Assembly: GCF_024178315.1 (NCBI RefSeq)
Contig: NZ_JAMZIK010000033.1
Location: 1 to 64,000 of the forward strand
DNA length: 64,000 nucleotides
Reading direction: 5' to 3'
Origin: Siccirubricoccus soli
Lineage (GTDB): Bacteria > Pseudomonadota > Alphaproteobacteria > Acetobacterales > Acetobacteraceae
Shown in pieces: positions 1-8,431 of the stretch. The notes under the pieces were generated by a model that saw only the letters and a program-made list of their open reading frames with translations, was not told where the DNA came from and searched no databases. Every line of letters begins with the position of its first letter. Position 1 is the stretch's first letter. The position numbers and the translations under genes were made by a program.

Positions 1-1
1 C

Positions 2-1702
2 GCGGATGCGAAGGCCGAGGCCCCGCCCCGCCCGCGCCTCGCCCCCCGCCTCGCGCCGGAGCCCGAGGCCACGCCGGCGGAGGAGCCCCGCCCCGTGGCC
101 CGGCCGAAGATCGCCGCCCCGCCCCCGCCGGCCAAGCGGGCGGAGGCGACGCGGCAGGAACGCCTCGACCTCGCCGACGAGCCCTGGCGCCTGCCGCCCC
201 TCTCCCTGCTCGCCGAGCCGCCGGCCAAGCGCGTCGGCCGGCCGAGCGAGGAGGCGTTGCAGGCCAACGCAAGGCTGCTGGAGCAGGTGCTGGAGGATTA
301 CGGGGTGCGCGGCCGCATCGCCGCCATCAACCCCGGCCCGGTCGTCACGCTCTATGAGCTGGAGCCGGCACCGGGCACCAAATCCGCCCGCGTCATCGGC
401 CTCGCCGACGACATCGCCCGCAACATGCACGTCACCGCCGTGCGCATCGCCACCGTCCCCGGCCGCAACGTCATCGGCATCGAGCTGCCGAACGCCAAGC
501 GGGAGACGGTCTATTTCTCCGAAATGATGGGCTCGGAGGATTGGGCGCGGCATCCGGGCAAGCTGCCGCTGGCGCTGGGGAAGGATATCGGCGGCAATCC
601 GGTCATCGCCGACCTCGCCCGCATGCCGCATCTGCTGATCGCGGGCACCACCGGCTCGGGCAAGTCGGTCGCCATCAACACCATGATCCTGTCGCTCCTC
701 TGGCGCTTCAGCCCGGAGGAGTGCCGCTTCATCATGATCGACCCGAAGATGCTGGAGCTGTCGGTCTATGACCGCATCCCGCATCTGCTGGCGCCGGTGG
801 TGACGGAGCCGCCCAAGGCGATCGGCGCGCTGAAATGGACGGTCAGGGAGATGGAGCGGCGCTACCGCGCCATGTCCCAGCTCGGCGTCCGCAATATCGG
901 CGGCTACAACGACAAGGTGGTGGAGGCGGCGCGGCGCGGCGAGGTGCTGACCCGCAAGGTGCAGACCGGCTTCGACCCGGAGACGGGCAAGCCGGTCTTC
1001 GAGGAGCAGCCGCTCGCCCTCGCCCCCCTGCCGATGATCGTCGTCGTCATCGACGAGATGGCCGACCTGATGATCGTCGCCGGCAAGGAGATCGAGGCGG
1101 CGGTGCAGCGGCTGGCGCAGATGGCGCGCGCCGCCGGCATCCATGTCATCATGGCGACGCAGCGGCCTTCGGTCGATGTCATCACCGGCACCATCAAGGC
1201 GAATTTCCCGACGCGCATCTCCTTCCAGGTGACGTCCAAGATCGACAGCCGCACCATCCTCGGCGAAATGGGCGCCGAGCAGCTCCTCGGCCAGGGCGAC
1301 ATGCTGCACATGGCCGGCGGCGGGCGCGTCTCCCGCGTCCACGGTCCCTTCGTCTCGGATGCCGAGGTGGAGAAGGTGGTGGAGTACCTGCGGGAGCAGG
1401 GCGAGCCGGCCTATGTCGAGGAGGTGACGGAGGCGGAGGAGGAGCTGGATGGCGGCGGCGAGGGTCTCTCCCTCTCCGGCATCGCCGGCGCCTCGGATGG
1501 CGAGAAGGGGCTGTTCGACCAGGCGGTGGCGCTGGTGACGCGGGAGGGCAAGGCGAGCACCAGCTTCATCCAGCGGCACCTCAACATCGGCTACAACCGC
1601 GCCGCCAAGCTCATCGAGCAGATGGAGAAGGAAGGCGTGGTCGGCCCCGCGAACCATGTGGGCAAGCGGGAAGTGCTGGCGCGCCGGACCGAGGAGGATT
1701 GA
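2..1702 (+). CDS. ftsK: DNA translocase FtsK, C-terminal part (cut by window edge)
   Basis: The frame is open to the left edge, so the start lies outside the window. FtsK is the membrane-anchored, hexameric dsDNA pump that clears chromosome termini from the septum and activates XerCD recombination at dif. What is visible is the proline/alanine-rich linker, the motor with Walker A GTTGSGKS (near base 645) and Walker B-type hydrophobic strand [10 protein letters not shown], the sensor-like MATQRP stretch, and a C-terminal winged-helix gamma domain (from about base 1510, with the ...[19 protein letters not shown]... pattern that reads KOPS sites). The N-terminal membrane segments are not in the window. 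A short alternative GTG start at 95 is only an internal codon. The next gene follows after 5 bp. Confidence in the family is very high. Confidence 0.96.
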   Translation, partial: ADAKAEAPPRPRLAPRLAPEPEATPAEEPRPVARPKIAAPPPPAKRAEATRQERLDLADEPWRLPPLSLLAEPPAKRVGRPSEEALQANARLLEQVLEDYGVRGRIAAINPGPVVTLYELEPAPGTKSARVIGLADDIARNMHVTAVRIATVPGRNVIGIELPNAKRETVYFSEMMGSEDWARHPGKLPLALGKDIGGNPVIADLARMPHLLIAGTTGSGKSVAINTMILSLLWRFSPEECRFIMIDPKMLELSVYDRIPHLLAPVVTEPPKAIGALKWTVREMERRYRAMSQLGVRNIGGYNDKVVEAARRGEVLTRKVQTGFDPETGKPVFEEQPLALAPLPMIVVVIDEMADLMIVAGKEIEAAVQRLAQMARAAGIHVIMATQRPSVDVITGTIKANFPTRISFQVTSKIDSRTILGEMGAEQLLGQGDMLHMAGGGRVSRVHGPFVSDAEVEKVVEYLREQGEPAYVEEVTEAEEELDGGGEGLSLSGIAGASDGEKGLFDQAVALVTREGKASTSFIQRHLNIGYNRAAKLIEQMEKEGVVGPANHVGKREVLARRTEED

Positions 1703-1707
1703 ACGCC

Positions 1708-2334
1708 GTGAAAGCCCGCCTTGCCCCCGTTCTGGCCCTGGCGCTCGGCGCCGGGCCCGTCCTGCCTGCCGCGGCGCAGGACCGCCCGGTCTTCAAGCCG
1801 AAGCGCGATGTCAGCGTCACCTACCGCGCCACGGGCGGCCAGGCGGCGGGGCAGGAGCTGCGGATGAGCTGGCTGGTGGCCGAGCAGAAGCTGCGGGTGG
1901 ACATGCCGGGCGGCATGGGCTGGTCCCTGGTGGACGAGACCGCGCAGAAGATGTTCATGGTGATGGAGGCGCAGCGCATGGTGATGGAGATGCCGCTGCA
2001 CGGGCCGCAGGGGCAGATCATTCCCACCAGCCCGCCGGCCTCGGCGCGCTTCACCCGCCTCGGCACCGCGACGGTGGCCGGGGTGCGCTGCACCAATTGG
2101 CGCTATGAGGATGGCGGCAACCGCGGCGAGGGCTGCATCACCGATGACGGGGTGATGCTGCGCAGCCAAGGCAGCTACCAGGGCCATGCGGGCGGAGTGG
2201 AGGCGACTCAGGTGACCTACGCCGCGCAGGACCCGGCGCGGTTCCGCCTGCCCCAGGGCTACCAGGCGATGCAGATGCCGGGGCAGATGCCGGGCGGCAT
2301 GGGCGCCCCCCCGACCAGCCGCCCGGCGCGGTAG
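1708..2334 (+). CDS. Exported DUF4412-like protein
   Basis: 208 residues from GTG 1708, five bases after the ftsK stop, so probably co-transcribed with ftsK. The N-terminus is a Sec signal peptide (VKARLAPVLALALGAG then PAAAQD), predicting a periplasmic protein. The mature part reads like DUF4412/LolA-fold proteins: beta-strand-rich, with methionine-rich stretches (MFMVMEAQRMVMEM) and a methionine/proline/glycine-rich tail. In many alphaproteobacteria the gene after ftsK is the lipoprotein carrier lolA. This protein sits in that position, but I do not recognise a true LolA signature, so I do not name it. Function unknown. Confidence 0.75.
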   Translation: MKARLAPVLALALGAGPVLPAAAQDRPVFKPKRDVSVTYRATGGQAAGQELRMSWLVAEQKLRVDMPGGMGWSLVDETAQKMFMVMEAQRMVMEMPLHGPQGQIIPTSPPASARFTRLGTATVAGVRCTNWRYEDGGNRGEGCITDDGVMLRSQGSYQGHAGGVEATQVTYAAQDPARFRLPQGYQAMQMPGQMPGGMGAPPTSRPAR

Positions 2335-2487
2335 GGCGGCCGCCCGCGCCGCGGGGGGCGCAGCAGGACCGCGGCGCTGCCCCTGGGCAGCAATGCCCCC
2401 GCCAGGGATGGGCCATTGCCAGGGCTTCGGGGCGGGCGCCCCCCGGCGGATTCCGCCCGGCCGGGATGCGGGGCGGCACCCCCGCTT

Positions 2488-3129
2488 TCACTCCCACATC
2501 ACGTCCCAGGCCATCGCCGCCGCCGCCGCCGTCAGGCCGAAGGCCGCCACCAGCCGCACCCGTGCCGCCCAGCTCGCCGCCAGCCGGCGGGCCCGGGTGC
2601 CGGAAAGCAGCGCGGCCAGGATGACGTTGGCCGCGAAGGCGGTCGCCATCGCCGTCACCACCAGCGCCGGCTTCGGCGCCGGGCTGCCCGGGAGCGCCGT
2701 CATGCCCAGGAACTGCGCGGCGAAGAAGCTCGCCGTCAGCGGGTTGCCGATGGCCACGCAATAACCAGCCATCAGGCTGCCGAGGCGGGATGGCGGCGGC
2801 AGCTCGGCCTGCGGCAGGCGGCGGCCGCGGGCGAGGCGCAGCGCCAGCGCCAGCAACGCGGCGGCGCCTACCAGCCGCAGCGGCGCCAGGCTGTTGGCCT
2901 GCCGCGCCAGGGCCTCCGTCGCCACCAGCAGCAGCGTCGCCAGGGTGCCGGCGCCGAGCGCGATGCCGAGGCAGAGCGGCAGCGCGCCGCGCAGGCCCCG
3001 CGCCGCGGCCAGGCTGCCCACCGCCAGCATGTTCGGCCCCGGCGTCAGCAGCAGCAGCAGATAACTGGCCAGGAAGCCGATCAGCGGGGCGAGGTCCTGC
3101 GCCGGGACCGGACAGCCCTGCCCGTTCAT
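2488..3129 (-). CDS. LysE-type amino-acid exporter family protein
   Basis: 213 residues starting at ATG 3129. LysE/RhtB-family proteins are six-helix inner-membrane exporters of amino acids or homoserine lactones. The family signature LLTPGPNML is near residue 28-36, followed by regular hydrophobic helices and the conserved GNPLTASFF region near residue 135. Length matches the family (about 205-215). It is the last gene of a three-gene minus-strand operon. Its ATG overlaps the stop of the upstream TauE-like gene by 4 bp (3126-3129), which fixes the start. A much longer reading frame in the same register (to 3984) is the unrelated antisense extension through the upstream gene and was ignored. 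Substrate not predictable. Confidence 0.88.
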   Translation of the reverse strand: MNGQGCPVPAQDLAPLIGFLASYLLLLLTPGPNMLAVGSLAAARGLRGALPLCLGIALGAGTLATLLLVATEALARQANSLAPLRLVGAAALLALALRLARGRRLPQAELPPPSRLGSLMAGYCVAIGNPLTASFFAAQFLGMTALPGSPAPKPALVVTAMATAFAANVILAALLSGTRARRLAASWAARVRLVAAFGLTAAAAAMAWDVMWE

Positions 3130-3953
3130 CGGCCGAAGCCCAACAGGGCCAGGCCGGAGGCGAGCAGCAGCAGGTGGACGATGACGAAGAAGCGCCGGTC
3201 GGAGAGCCGGCCGAACAGGCCGATGCCGAAGGAGGTGCCGAGCAGGGCCGGCGGCAACACCCCGAAGGCCGACCAGGGCAGGGCCTGGCCGGCCGGGGCG
3301 TGCAGCCCCAGCAGCGCCAGCCCGGCGAGTTGCATGACCAGGATATAGGGCTGGAACACCGCCCGCTGCCGCTGCTTGGACCAGCCGCGCAGCCCGCACC
3401 AGGGCACCACCGCGGCGCCGGGGAAGGCGGCCAGCCCGCCGGTCAGCCCGCCCAGCGCCCCTGCCAGTAGATCTCCCAGCCAGGCGGCGCGTGGCCCCAG
3501 CGCCAGGGGTTGCGGCGGCCGCAGCAGCATCCAGGCGCCGTAGAGCAGCAGCACGGCACCCAGCGCCGCCTGATAGCGGCCGGGCGGCAGGTGCAGCAGC
3601 AGGGCCTGGCCGAGCGGCAGCGTCGCCAGCCCGCCGGCCAGGAAGGGCAGCAGGGGCGGCAGGGCGATCTCCCGCCGCAGCAGCCAGAGGCCGAGGAGCT
3701 GCCCGCCGATGCTCGCCACCAGCATCAGCCGCACCGCCGTCACCGGCTCCACCCCCGCCACGGTCAGCAGCGGGCCGCTGAGGGCGGAGAAGGCGAAGCC
3801 GCCCACCGCCGAGACGGCAGAGGAGAACAGCACCGCCGCCGCCGGCAGCGCGGCCGCGGAGGGCGGCCAGAGGACGGGCAGCGTCGCCAGGAGCAGGGCG
3901 AACATCGCCAGCAACGGTGCCCGGCGGCCGGGGCCGAGGAGCGCGCCGGTCAT
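3126..3953 (-). CDS. TauE/SafE family membrane protein
   Basis: 275 residues, almost entirely hydrophobic, with about eight predicted membrane helices in two halves, each carrying glycine-rich turns (GGFAFSALSGPLL, then GGLTGGLAAFPGAAVVPW). This is the layout of the TauE/SafE (TSUP) family, which moves organosulfur compounds or other small anions across the inner membrane. It overlaps by 4 bp with genes on both sides (3950-3953 and 3126-3129), so all three are translationally coupled. The neighbours, an exporter and a periplasmic hydrolase-fold protein, do not reveal the substrate. Confidence 0.85.
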   Translation of the reverse strand: MTGALLGPGRRAPLLAMFALLLATLPVLWPPSAAALPAAAVLFSSAVSAVGGFAFSALSGPLLTVAGVEPVTAVRLMLVASIGGQLLGLWLLRREIALPPLLPFLAGGLATLPLGQALLLHLPPGRYQAALGAVLLLYGAWMLLRPPQPLALGPRAAWLGDLLAGALGGLTGGLAAFPGAAVVPWCGLRGWSKQRQRAVFQPYILVMQLAGLALLGLHAPAGQALPWSAFGVLPPALLGTSFGIGLFGRLSDRRFFVIVHLLLLASGLALLGFGR

Positions 3954-4723
3954 GGCCGCAGCGCCAGGGCGAAGAAGCCGGCAACCTGGGCGGCCGCCAG
4001 GGTGGTCAGAGCGGGCCAGGGGCGGGCCGCGACCCGCTCGGCCAGGCCCGGCGCCGGCAGCAGGACGATCTCGCCCGGCATGGAGGGCGGGCGGTCCCAG
4101 CCATAGGAGGCCTGGGCATAGTCAAGCCGGCGGACCCGGGCCCCGGCGCCTTCCAGCGCCGCGGCCAGGCGGCGGCAGGCGGCCGCGGGGTTGGCCGGGT
4201 CCGCGCCGCCATGCGCCAGCAGCACGGCGCCGGCCAGGGCGGCCGGGTGCGGCAGGCTGGCGCAGCCGGGATAGAGCAGCGCCCGCGCCATGACCGGCGC
4301 GGTCAGGGCCGCGGCCGCGCCGGCGCCGAAGCCGAGCACGCCGAGCCGGCCGGCATCGATGCGGCCATCCAGGGCGATGGCGGCCAGCGCGGCATCCCGC
4401 GCCGCCTCCCCAGGGGCTTCCGTCAGCAGGTCCAGCACGGCGATGCGGGCGCCGAGGAGCTGGTCGATATAGGCGCTGCTGCGGGCATCCGGGCCGAGGG
4501 CGTCATGCAGCACCAGCACGGCCGGTAGGCCCTGGCCGGGCCAGGGGGGCAGGGAGAGCAGCCCGACCAGCCCTTCCGCCGGAAGCAGCATTTCCGAGCT
4601 GCCGAGGCCGTCCGGCACGGGCTCCGCCCAGGCCGTGGCGGCCAGGATGGCCGCGCCAAGGCCGAACAACAGGGCGAGCGCACCCGCCGGTCCGCGATTC
4701 CTTCCCCCCTGCATCGCGCCCAT
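3950..4723 (-). CDS. Exported alpha/beta-hydrolase-fold protein lacking catalytic residues
   Basis: 257 residues. The N-terminus has a basic patch and a hydrophobic segment ending ATAWAEP, a likely signal peptide. The body resembles the dienelactone-hydrolase group: LPAVLVLHDALG, a central beta-strand and elbow, then LLAHGGADPANP where the acid would lie. The nucleophile elbow, normally G-x-C/S-x-G, reads GFGAG, and the usual C-terminal G-H-G-F/Y region reads QASYGWD with no histidine. Both nucleophile and base therefore seem to be missing, so this is probably a non-catalytic relative. It heads the operon with the TauE and LysE genes. The start ATG 4723 is the only sensible one, since the signal peptide begins just after it. 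Confidence 0.7.
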   Translation of the reverse strand: MGAMQGGRNRGPAGALALLFGLGAAILAATAWAEPVPDGLGSSEMLLPAEGLVGLLSLPPWPGQGLPAVLVLHDALGPDARSSAYIDQLLGARIAVLDLLTEAPGEAARDAALAAIALDGRIDAGRLGVLGFGAGAAAALTAPVMARALLYPGCASLPHPAALAGAVLLAHGGADPANPAAACRRLAAALEGAGARVRRLDYAQASYGWDRPPSMPGEIVLLPAPGLAERVAARPWPALTTLAAAQVAGFFALALRP

Positions 4724-4838
4724 CCTCCGCCGTTCCGGCCGGGAACCGGTTCTAGGCAGGCAATGCCGGAGAGGATGTGATTGCCGTTACTAGAGTCGCA
4801 GTCGTATCAAAAATCATGCTGGGACCGGCCTGGTGCAG

Positions 4839-4875
4839 GGCGGTGGCACGCTGACCGTGCCAGCGTGCCACCGCC
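4839..4875. repeat. Perfect inverted repeat, 15-bp arms
   Basis: Arms 4839-4853 and 4861-4875 are perfect reverse complements with a 7-base loop. It lies in the 332-bp gap (4724-5055) between the pmbA/tldD stop and the start of the LysE operon, both on the minus strand. No T-run follows, so this is not a standard intrinsic terminator. It is the first of three separate perfect hairpins in this gap. Confidence 0.8.
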
Positions 4876-4942
4876 ATGATCCTTTGTTTTTCCGCACTTC
4901 CGAGCCGCCAAGCGATTCCGCCCGGCTTGGAAATGCTCTGGT

Positions 4943-4981
4943 GTCCCGATTCTGGCTTCCTGCGGATGTCAGAATCGGGAC
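4943..4981. repeat. Perfect inverted repeat, 12-bp arms
   Basis: Arms 4943-4954 (beginning gtcccgattc) and 4970-4981 pair perfectly around a 15-base loop. Second of three hairpins in the gap 4724-5055. Function unknown; it may be an mRNA 3'-end structure or part of a repeat family. Confidence 0.75.
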
Positions 4982-5010
4982 ATTGGCCTTGTTTTCAGTG
5001 GCCTGCTCGA

Positions 5011-5047
5011 CCGCGAAGTTCGCCGGGGGGTCCGGCGAACTTCGCGG
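5011..5047. repeat. Perfect inverted repeat, 16-bp arms, just after the pmbA/tldD stop
   Basis: Arms 5011-5026 (ccgcgaagttcgccgg) and 5032-5047 are perfect reverse complements with a 5-base loop. It starts 8 bases beyond the minus-strand stop at 5056, the right position for an mRNA 3' stabilising or terminating hairpin of the PmbA/TldD-like gene. There is no poly-T tract, so Rho-independent termination is uncertain. Confidence 0.78.
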
Positions 5048-5055
5048 GCAGGACA

Positions 5056-6384
5056 CTAGGCCCCGGCCAGGGTCAGCCCCTCCACCCGGACGGTCGGGCT
5101 GTCCGTGCCGCGGCGGAATTCCAGGTCGTCCGCCGGGGTCAGGTTGAGCAGCATGTCCTTCAAGTTGCCGGCGATGGTGATCTCGCTCACCGGCTCCGCC
5201 AGGGCGCCGTCGCGGATCATGAAGCCGGCGGCGCCGCGGCTGTAGTCGCCGGTGACGCCGTTCACGCCGCTGCCGATCAGCTCGGTCACGTAGAGGCCTT
5301 CGCGGATATCGGCCATCAGCGCCGCTGGGGTGAGGCTGCCGGCGGCGAGGTAGAGGTTGGTGGTGGAGGGGCTGGGCGGGCCGCCGGTGCCGCGGCTGGC
5401 ATGGCCGGTGGAGGCGAGGCCGAGCTGGCGGGCGCTGCGCCAGTCCAGCACCCAGGTGGTCAGCACGCCATCCTCCACCAGGGCGCGGCGGATGCCCTGC
5501 ATGCCCTCGCCGTCAAAGGGGCGGCTGCGCAGGCCGCGGCGGCGCGTCGGATCGTCGATCACTGTCAGCCCCGCGGCCATGACGCGCTGGCCCAGCCGGT
5601 CCCTGAGAAAGGAGGTGCCGCGGGCGACCGCCGCGCCGTTGATGGCGCCGGCGAGGTGGCCGAGCAGCGAGGAGGCGACGCGCGGGTCATAGACCACGGG
5701 CAGCTTCGCAGTCTTCGGCCGGATCGGGTTCAGCCGGGCCACCGCCTTTTCCCCGGCGCGGCGGCCGATGGTGGCGGCGTCCTCGAGATCCGCCAGGTGG
5801 ACGGCGCTGGTGTAGTCGTAGTCGCGCTCCATGCCGGTGCCCTGGCCGGCGAGGGCGGTGGCGGAAAGGGAATGGCCGGTGCGCTCATACTCCCCGGCGA
5901 AGCCGCGGGAGGTGACGAGGGCGATCCGGGTGCGGCCGTAATGCGCGTCCGCGCCTTCGGAGTTGGTCACGCCGGGGATGGCCATGGCGGCGTCCTCCGC
6001 CGCCGCGGTGCGGGCGATGAGCTCCTCGGCGCTGGGCTCGGCGGGGTCGCTGAGGTCGAGGGCGTGCTGGGTCAGGCCATCGGGGGTCTCGGCGAGGCCG
6101 GCGAAGGGATCCTCCGGCACCACCTTGGCCATGGCGACGGCGCGCTCGGCCAGGGCGGCGAAGCCGGCGGGCGAGGGGTCGGTGGAGGAGACGATGGCCT
6201 GGCGCTGGCCGAGGAAGACCCGGAGGCCAAGGTCGAACCCCTCGGCGCGCTCGAGCTGCTCGATCTTGCCGAGGCGGCGGGAGACGGAGAGGGAGGCGCT
6301 GCTGACCAGCAGCGCATCCGCCGCATCCGCCCCCGCCCGGCGGGCGGCGGCGACCAGGGCTTCGAGCGTGTCGAGATGGGACAT
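5056..6384 (-). CDS. PmbA/TldD family protein (modulator of DNA gyrase family)
   Basis: 442 residues from ATG 6384, where homologues begin (MSHLDTLEALV). The frame also offers an ATG at 6426, but those 14 residues look like leader noise. PmbA/TldE and TldD form a heterodimeric zinc peptidase involved in microcin/RiPP maturation and CcdA turnover. In the pair, TldD carries the HExxxH zinc site and PmbA/TldE does not. No HExxxH is visible here, so this is the PmbA/TldE-type partner. Typical features seen are DLGLRVFLGQRQAIVSSTD near the N-terminus and the glycine-rich GSGVNGVTGDYSRGAAGF block near the C-terminus. It stands alone as a minus-strand unit, with no tldD partner in the window. Confidence 0.9.
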   Translation of the reverse strand: MSHLDTLEALVAAARRAGADAADALLVSSASLSVSRRLGKIEQLERAEGFDLGLRVFLGQRQAIVSSTDPSPAGFAALAERAVAMAKVVPEDPFAGLAETPDGLTQHALDLSDPAEPSAEELIARTAAAEDAAMAIPGVTNSEGADAHYGRTRIALVTSRGFAGEYERTGHSLSATALAGQGTGMERDYDYTSAVHLADLEDAATIGRRAGEKAVARLNPIRPKTAKLPVVYDPRVASSLLGHLAGAINGAAVARGTSFLRDRLGQRVMAAGLTVIDDPTRRRGLRSRPFDGEGMQGIRRALVEDGVLTTWVLDWRSARQLGLASTGHASRGTGGPPSPSTTNLYLAAGSLTPAALMADIREGLYVTELIGSGVNGVTGDYSRGAAGFMIRDGALAEPVSEITIAGNLKDMLLNLTPADDLEFRRGTDSPTVRVEGLTLAGA

Positions 6385-6506
6385 GTGGCTCTCCGTGCTG
6401 CCGGGAGGCGGCGCCGCGCCTCCCAAGGCTTCCTTAGCCCAACCGGCCGCCGATCCAAGCCGCCTCGATCATCCGGCGCCGCACCCGCAACCGCGCCGCC
6501 CGTTGT

Positions 6507-6599
6507 CCCGTCGCGGCTTCGCCGCGACGGGCTGTGCGAAGCCTCTCCGGGAGAGCGAGTCCGGGGTCCCCACGGCGTTGCGCAGCAACGTCGTGGGGA
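6507..6599. repeat. Two hairpins between the M16 and PmbA genes
   Basis: The gap 6385-6601 holds a perfect 11-bp stem (6507-6517 with 6521-6531, loop ttc) and a 14-bp stem with one G-U-type mismatch (6567-6580 with 6586-6599). The second ends two bases before the M16 stop codon at 6602. They may terminate or protect the M16 peptidase mRNA. No T-run is present. Confidence 0.65.
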
Positions 6600-6601
6600 G
6601 A

Positions 6602-7867
6602 TCAGGCCGCCAGCCGCTCCGCGATCTGCGGCAGGCCGGGAACCTTGCCGGCCGGGCCGAGGGCGGCCAGGGTCGGCGCGGCGCGGAAGGCGGCGGCGGC
6701 GGCCTCCTGCACCTCCGCGATGGTGACGGCGGCGATCTTCGCCTTGGTCTCCTCCACCGGGATGACACGGCCATGCACCTGGATCTGCCGGGCCAGCTGC
6801 TCCGTCCGGCTGCCGGTGCTCTCCAGCGACATGAGGAGAGAGGCACGGAACTGCGCCTTGGCGCGGTCCAGCTCCTCCTGCGTCACATCCCGCTGCACCT
6901 TGCGCAGCTCCTCCAGCGTCACCGGCACCAGCTCCTCCGCCTCCGTCTCCCCGGTCCCGGCATAGACGGCGAAAAGGCCGCCATCGCGGAAGGGATGGGC
7001 GAAGGAATAGATGGAATAGACCAGGCCGCGCTTCTCCCGGATCTCCTGGAAGAGGCGGGAGGACATGCCGCCGCCGAGCAGGGTGGAGAGCAGGAGGGAG
7101 GGGTAGTGCAGCCGGTCCTTGTAGCCGGTGGCCGGGAAGCCGAGGACGATATGCACCTGGTCGAGGTCCCGCTCCTCGCGGAACTCGCCGCCGACATAGC
7201 GGGCGGGCTCCGGCGGGGCGGGGGCGACGGTGGGCAGGTCGGCGAAATGCGTCTGGACGAGCTCCAGCAGGCGGTCATGGTCCAGCGCGCCGGCGGCGGC
7301 CACCACCATGCGCTCCGGGCCATAGTGGTGGCGCATGTACTCCACCAGCGTCTCCCGCTTCATCTCGCGGATGACGTCCTCGGTGCCGAGGGTCGGGCGG
7401 CCCATGGGCTGGTCGGGATAGGCGGTCATCTGGAAATGATCGAAGACGATGTCGTCCGGCGTGTCGTTCGCCTGGCCGATCTCCTGCAGGATGACGCCGC
7501 GCTCCCGCTCCAGCTCCTCCGGCGCGAAGGTGGAATGGGTGAGGATGTCGCCGATGATGTCGGCGGCGAGCGGCAGATCCTCCTTCAGCACCTTGCAGTA
7601 ATAGGCGGTGTTCTCCCGCGCCGTGTAGGCGTTGAGATGGCCGCCGACATTCTCGATCTCCCGCGCGATGGCGGCGGCGTCCCGCTTCTCGGTGCCCTTG
7701 AAGGCCATGTGCTCGAGGAAGTGGGAGACGCCGTTCTCCGCCGCCGTCTCGTTACGGGTGCCGGTGGCGACATAGGCGCCGAAGGAAACGGTCTCGACCC
7801 GCGGCATGACCTCGGAGACCACGGTGAGGCCATTGGGCAGGCGGGTGAGGCGGACGGCGTCGGACAT
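6602..7867 (-). CDS. M16 family zinc peptidase (mitochondrial-processing-peptidase-like)
   Basis: 421 residues. The inverted zinc motif H-F-L-E-H lies near residues 49-53 (SHFLEHMAFKGT), with the downstream glutamate in the ERERGVILQEI segment, so the catalytic set is intact. The C-terminal half carries the second M16 fold, including the GGGMSSRLFQEIREKRGL substrate-binding signature near residue 270. Length matches the alphaproteobacterial one-chain relatives of the mitochondrial processing peptidase beta subunit, which degrade peptides. In alphaproteobacteria this gene commonly follows thrC. Here a DUF29 gene lies between them. No signal peptide is visible, so it is probably cytoplasmic. 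Confidence 0.93.
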   Translation of the reverse strand: MSDAVRLTRLPNGLTVVSEVMPRVETVSFGAYVATGTRNETAAENGVSHFLEHMAFKGTEKRDAAAIAREIENVGGHLNAYTARENTAYYCKVLKEDLPLAADIIGDILTHSTFAPEELERERGVILQEIGQANDTPDDIVFDHFQMTAYPDQPMGRPTLGTEDVIREMKRETLVEYMRHHYGPERMVVAAAGALDHDRLLELVQTHFADLPTVAPAPPEPARYVGGEFREERDLDQVHIVLGFPATGYKDRLHYPSLLLSTLLGGGMSSRLFQEIREKRGLVYSIYSFAHPFRDGGLFAVYAGTGETEAEELVPVTLEELRKVQRDVTQEELDRAKAQFRASLLMSLESTGSRTEQLARQIQVHGRVIPVEETKAKIAAVTIAEVQEAAAAAFRAAPTLAALGPAGKVPGLPQIAERLAA

Positions 7868-7925
7868 GAAGGGCCTTGTGCGTAAGGGAGGGCGGCGGGG
7901 GGCGCCGCGGAATGGTAATATGGGG

Positions 7926-8399
7926 TCAGGCCGGGCCGTGGCCCAGGGTCTCGATCAGGGCGCGGAGGTCGGCGCCGCGGTCCATGACGGCCGGCAGGTC
8001 CAGCGCCGCTGCCGCCGGGATCGGTGCCTCCGGCCCCTGGCCCGGTGTGGCCAGCACCACCCTGCGGGCATCATCGAAACATTCCTCCGCCGCGATCCGG
8101 GTGGCCATGCTGGGACGATAGCGGCGCTGCGCCTGGGCAAGGAAATTCACCGCCTCCGCGGTCCAGTGCGGCACCGCCTCGCTGTCCGGCCAGCGGGCGA
8201 TCTTCAGCGCATGGACCATGGCCTGGGTCAGCAGCGAGGCGACGGCATTGATCTCGGAGAGCCCCAAATCCTCGATCTCCTCGATCACATGCTCCCAGTC
8301 GAGGTCGTTCACCCGCTCCCCGGCCACGTGCCGGCGGAGGCGCTCCGCCTGCTGGCGGGACCAAGTGACGATGTCGGTCCGGTACAGGTCATCGGGCAT
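7926..8399 (-). CDS. DUF29 domain-containing protein
   Basis: 157 residues beginning MPDDLYRTDIVTWSRQQAERLR, which matches the DUF29 opening (D-LY-TD---W---Q---LR). It then has the helix with DLDWEHVIEEIEDLG and a middle helix containing ARWPDSEAVPHW. DUF29 proteins are small helical bacterial and cyanobacterial proteins of unknown function, often in multiple copies. It lies between thrC and the M16 peptidase on the same strand with short gaps (32 and 58 bp), so it is probably co-transcribed. Confidence 0.88.
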   Translation of the reverse strand: MPDDLYRTDIVTWSRQQAERLRRHVAGERVNDLDWEHVIEEIEDLGLSEINAVASLLTQAMVHALKIARWPDSEAVPHWTAEAVNFLAQAQRRYRPSMATRIAAEECFDDARRVVLATPGQGPEAPIPAAAALDLPAVMDRGADLRALIETLGHGPA

Positions 8400-8431
8400 G
8401 GCAGGGCAAGCCTAGCACACCCCGCCGCGCC

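Noticed and set aside
2488-3984. Long minus-strand frame of 498 codons
   Set aside because: Only the last 213 codons are the LysE gene. The rest is antisense-register noise through the TauE gene, which has its own clear frame.
4876-7885. Long plus-strand frames opposite pmbA/tldD and the M16 gene
   Set aside because: Typical shadow frames of high-GC genes; no motifs, while the minus strand carries complete enzyme signatures.
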